From Candidatus Micrarchaeota archaeon CG_4_10_14_0_2_um_filter_60_11 (GTDB lineage: Archaea; Micrarchaeota; Micrarchaeia; Norongarragalinales; Norongarragalinaceae): DNA of 8,843 nt. The position numbers and the translations under genes are program-made. Shown here in pieces: positions 7,840 to 8,843 of this stretch. The stretch covers positions 1 through 8,843 of the forward strand of contig PFPF01000044.1 of assembly GCA_002792915.1 (NCBI GenBank). Direction: 5' to 3'. Below the pieces are notes generated by a model, which worked only from the letters and a program-made list of their open reading frames with translations, had not been told where the DNA came from and ran no database searches. Every line of letters begins with the position of its first letter. Within the stretch, counting starts at the first letter, position 1.

Positions 7840-8319
7840 ATGACTGAAGCTTACGAATGGGTAATGGGCGATTTGGACACACTGAACGAATGGAGTAACC
7901 ATTTAATCAAACAATCGCCGTCCGCGGGGCAAATTTCAGATCTGGTTTACTTACAAAACATTGCAATACAAGTCATGATAGTTTCTCAGCTAGAATATTT
8001 TCTAAAATCTGCAGGTAAAATAGAAAAGCAAGGAGAAATTAAAAAAATAATAGAACAAAGCGAATTAACCAAGTCAGAAAAAATAGAATTGAAAAGATTA
8101 ATGCTAGTTCGGCATACTCTCGTTCACAATTTAGGACACTTTGATGAAGAGTTTAGCAAAAAAATAAACAAGTTGGGCTTAAAATTTGACTTAAAAGAAA
8201 CAGAAAAACAAAGAATGCTGAGTCCTTTGGCAATAGAAACTTTGCCAGACTACATAAAAATAACGAAAAAACTAATTGACGAAATTGAAAAAACGAGAAG
8301 TGCGGCCGTCGGGATTTGA
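7840..8319 (+). CDS. Small AT-rich HEPN-like protein
   Basis: 159 residues, mainly helical, starting 12 nt after the cyclase stop with only a weak ribosome binding site (AAGGCG). The motif RHTLVHN (R91, H96) fits the R-x4-6-H signature of HEPN domains, and its continuation NLGHFDEEFSKKI resembles the RN..VHN.G..D..Y stretch of many HEPN proteins. HEPN domains often act as ribonucleases in toxin and defence systems; whether this one cuts RNA is inference, and a non-catalytic HEPN is possible. No nucleotidyltransferase antitoxin partner is visible nearby. Base composition is odd: about 30% GC over 7981-8280 against 60-65% in the end of the cyclase gene, with Lys/Ile-rich AAA and ATA codons, which suggests recent acquisition. 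The last residues (SAAVGI) and the stop codon are read from the reverse strand of the tRNA-Gly gene, so the original 3' end may be lost. Confidence 0.6.
   Translation: MTEAYEWVMGDLDTLNEWSNHLIKQSPSAGQISDLVYLQNIAIQVMIVSQLEYFLKSAGKIEKQGEIKKIIEQSELTKSEKIELKRLMLVRHTLVHNLGHFDEEFSKKINKLGLKFDLKETEKQRMLSPLAIETLPDYIKITKKLIDEIEKTRSAAVGI
8288..8293 (-). terminator. Oligo-T terminator after tRNA-Gly
   Basis: On the minus strand a run of six T begins 8 nt past the tRNA 3' end, with further T runs at 8266-8271 and 8256-8260. Archaeal RNA polymerase terminates on oligo-T stretches without needing a hairpin. These runs are also lysine codons of the opposite gene, so their role as a terminator is inferred from position. 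Confidence 0.45.
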
Positions 8320-8373
8320 ACCCGAGTTTTGACGTTGGCAACGTCATGTCCTACCAGACTAGACTACGGCCGC
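8301..8373 (-). tRNA. tRNA-Gly (anticodon GCC)
   Basis: 73 nt fold into a full cloverleaf. The acceptor stem GCGGCCG/CGGCCGC is perfect; the D arm is GTCT...GGAC; the anticodon stem TGACG/CGTCA is perfect and encloses the loop TTGCCAA, giving anticodon GCC, which reads GGC and GGU codons. A four-base variable loop AAAC is followed by T stem TCGGG/CCCGA around TTCAAAT. The discriminator base is A, and CCA is not encoded (the next bases are CTT), so it must be added after transcription. There is no intron. The convergent HEPN-like gene ends within its 3' half. Confidence 0.95.
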
Positions 8374-8404
8374 AAAAAACGCGGAGTAGATAACGGCGAA
8401 AAAG

Positions 8405-8415
8405 CTTTAATATAC
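8405..8415 (-). promoter_or_regulatory. TATA-like box for tRNA-Gly, over the stop codon of the MetRS-domain gene
   Basis: The minus strand reads GTATATTAAAG, centred about 37 nt before the tRNA 5' end, so a transcript would carry a leader of roughly 11 nt. The box spans the last codons and TAA stop of the upstream gene (GTA TAT TAA). It is a candidate independent promoter; the alternative is processing of the tRNA from a read-through transcript. Confidence 0.4.
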
Positions 8416-8784
8416 TTTCCAGCCGTCCTCTGCGCCGCCTTCCACCGAAACGAGAGCGAGCTTCGCAAAGTCGCCTTCGGGGCAGGCGGCTAGCAGCATG
8501 CCTTGCGACTCGATTCCGCGCAGCTTGCGGGGCGCCAAATTCGCGACCACGATTATCTTCCTGCCCACGAGCTCTTCCGGCGACTTCAACTCCGCCAAGC
8601 CCGCCGCGAGCGTGCGCTCCTCCGAGCCCAGCGAAACCGTCAGCTTCAACAATTTGTCAGAGCCGACCACGCGCTCGGCCGCCTTGATTGTGCCCACGCG
8701 CAAGTCCAGCTTCTTGAAGTCGTCGTAAGTGACCGTTGCAACGGCTGTAGGCGCAACTGCGGCTGGCGCGGGTTCTTCAGTCAC
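8407..8784 (-). CDS. metG: Methionyl-tRNA synthetase C-terminal tRNA-binding domain as a separate protein (beta subunit)
   Basis: 125 residues. After an Ala/Pro-rich head (1-18), residues about 20-125 are an EMAP-II/Trbp111-type OB fold. The family signatures are clear: YDDFKKLDLRVGTI, GSDKLLKLTVSLG, SPEELVGRKIIVVANLAPRK and GIESQGMLLAA. This domain binds tRNA without strong sequence preference and raises the affinity of methionyl-tRNA synthetase for its tRNA; in several archaea it is encoded apart from the catalytic chain. The start is GTG at 8784, overlapping the upstream stop as GTGA, with AGGTG on the upstream side 5 nt away. That favours translational coupling with the gene before it. 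Length matches stand-alone versions of the family. Confidence 0.93.
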   Translation of the reverse strand: MTEEPAPAAVAPTAVATVTYDDFKKLDLRVGTIKAAERVVGSDKLLKLTVSLGSEERTLAAGLAELKSPEELVGRKIIVVANLAPRKLRGIESQGMLLAACPEGDFAKLALVSVEGGAEDGWKVY

Positions 8785-8843
8785 ACTACCACCTTCTCGC
8801 GCTTGCCGGACTTGGCGGCTTTGGACGCGGCTTCCGCGGCGGC
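8781..8843 (-). CDS. C-terminal tail of an upstream gene, probably methionyl-tRNA synthetase catalytic chain (partial)
   Basis: Only the last 20 codons and the TGA at 8781-8783 are in the window. They encode an Ala/Lys-rich, linker-like tail ending GKREKVVV, with no diagnostic motif. The identity is inferred only from the tight GTGA overlap with the MetRS tRNA-binding-domain gene and from the fact that both sides of the junction look like pieces of one flexible linker. It could be another protein with an Ala/Lys-rich tail. Confidence 0.45.
   Translation of the reverse strand, partial: AAAEAASKAAKSGKREKVVV

Noticed and set aside
7162..7902. Open frame of 246 codons on the minus strand opposite the cyclase domain
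   Set aside because: The plus strand carries conserved catalytic motifs here; the antisense product has no recognisable pattern.
6358..8319. A Pycsar-type defence pair (cyclase plus effector)
   Set aside because: The cyclase has tandem GAF sensors unlike typical Pycsar cyclases, and the downstream protein has no cyclic-nucleotide-binding or membrane domain. Only the unusual base-selecting residue hints at it, which is too little for a call.
7828..8373. Integrated element with attachment-site repeats flanking the HEPN-like gene
   Set aside because: I looked for a copy of the tRNA 3' end near 7828-7930 and found no convincing direct repeat, and there is no integrase gene in the window.
8374..8406. 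Possible plus-strand terminator beyond the cluster
   Set aside because: No oligo-T run or stable hairpin followed by T is present on the plus strand here; the tRNA stems are explained by the tRNA itself.

Overview
The window looks archaeal, GC-rich outside one gene, and probably from a DPANN-type or other small-genome archaeon (lineage is inference). The support is: a tRNA-Gly gene without an encoded CCA end; the tRNA-binding domain of methionyl-tRNA synthetase as its own small gene, as in several archaea; TATA-like boxes about 28 nt ahead of start codons that have no ribosome binding site; and a very large N-terminally anchored surface protein built of beta-sandwich modules.

Layout. Positions 1-3828 (minus strand) are one uninterrupted partial reading frame of 1276 codons for a secreted, membrane-anchored protein. 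It has carboxypeptidase-regulatory-like repeats, a cupredoxin-like module without copper ligands, and further Ig-like modules; its C-terminus lies beyond the left edge. A 71-bp divergent intergenic region with two closely spaced TATA-like boxes follows. On the plus strand, 3900-8319 holds four tightly spaced genes: a GAF-GAF-GGDEF protein (3900-5726), a winged-helix protein with a C-terminal beta-sandwich (5756-6352), a GAF-GAF-class III nucleotidyl cyclase (6358-7827), and a small AT-rich HEPN-like protein (7840-8319). The stop codon of the last gene lies inside the convergent tRNA-Gly(GCC) gene (8301-8373, minus). Further right on the minus strand are the MetRS C-terminal-domain gene (8407-8784) and the tail of the gene before it (8781-8843).

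How the genes may work together. The most interesting part is the plus-strand cluster. It puts a GGDEF-family and a class III cyclase-family protein, both with tandem GAF-like input regions, on either side of a putative DNA-binding protein. Both enzymes depart from their families at substrate-recognition positions. The GGDEF signature is split by a glycine/methionine insert and the guanine-contacting Asp is Asn. In the cyclase, the base-selecting Lys is Gly. The natural reading is an archaeal nucleotide second-messenger module with uncertain products. The HEPN-like gene has about 30% GC beside neighbours of 60% or more, and may be a recent arrival rather than an original member.

No stretch over 300 bases lacks a gene. 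I saw no CRISPR array, insertion sequence or rRNA.
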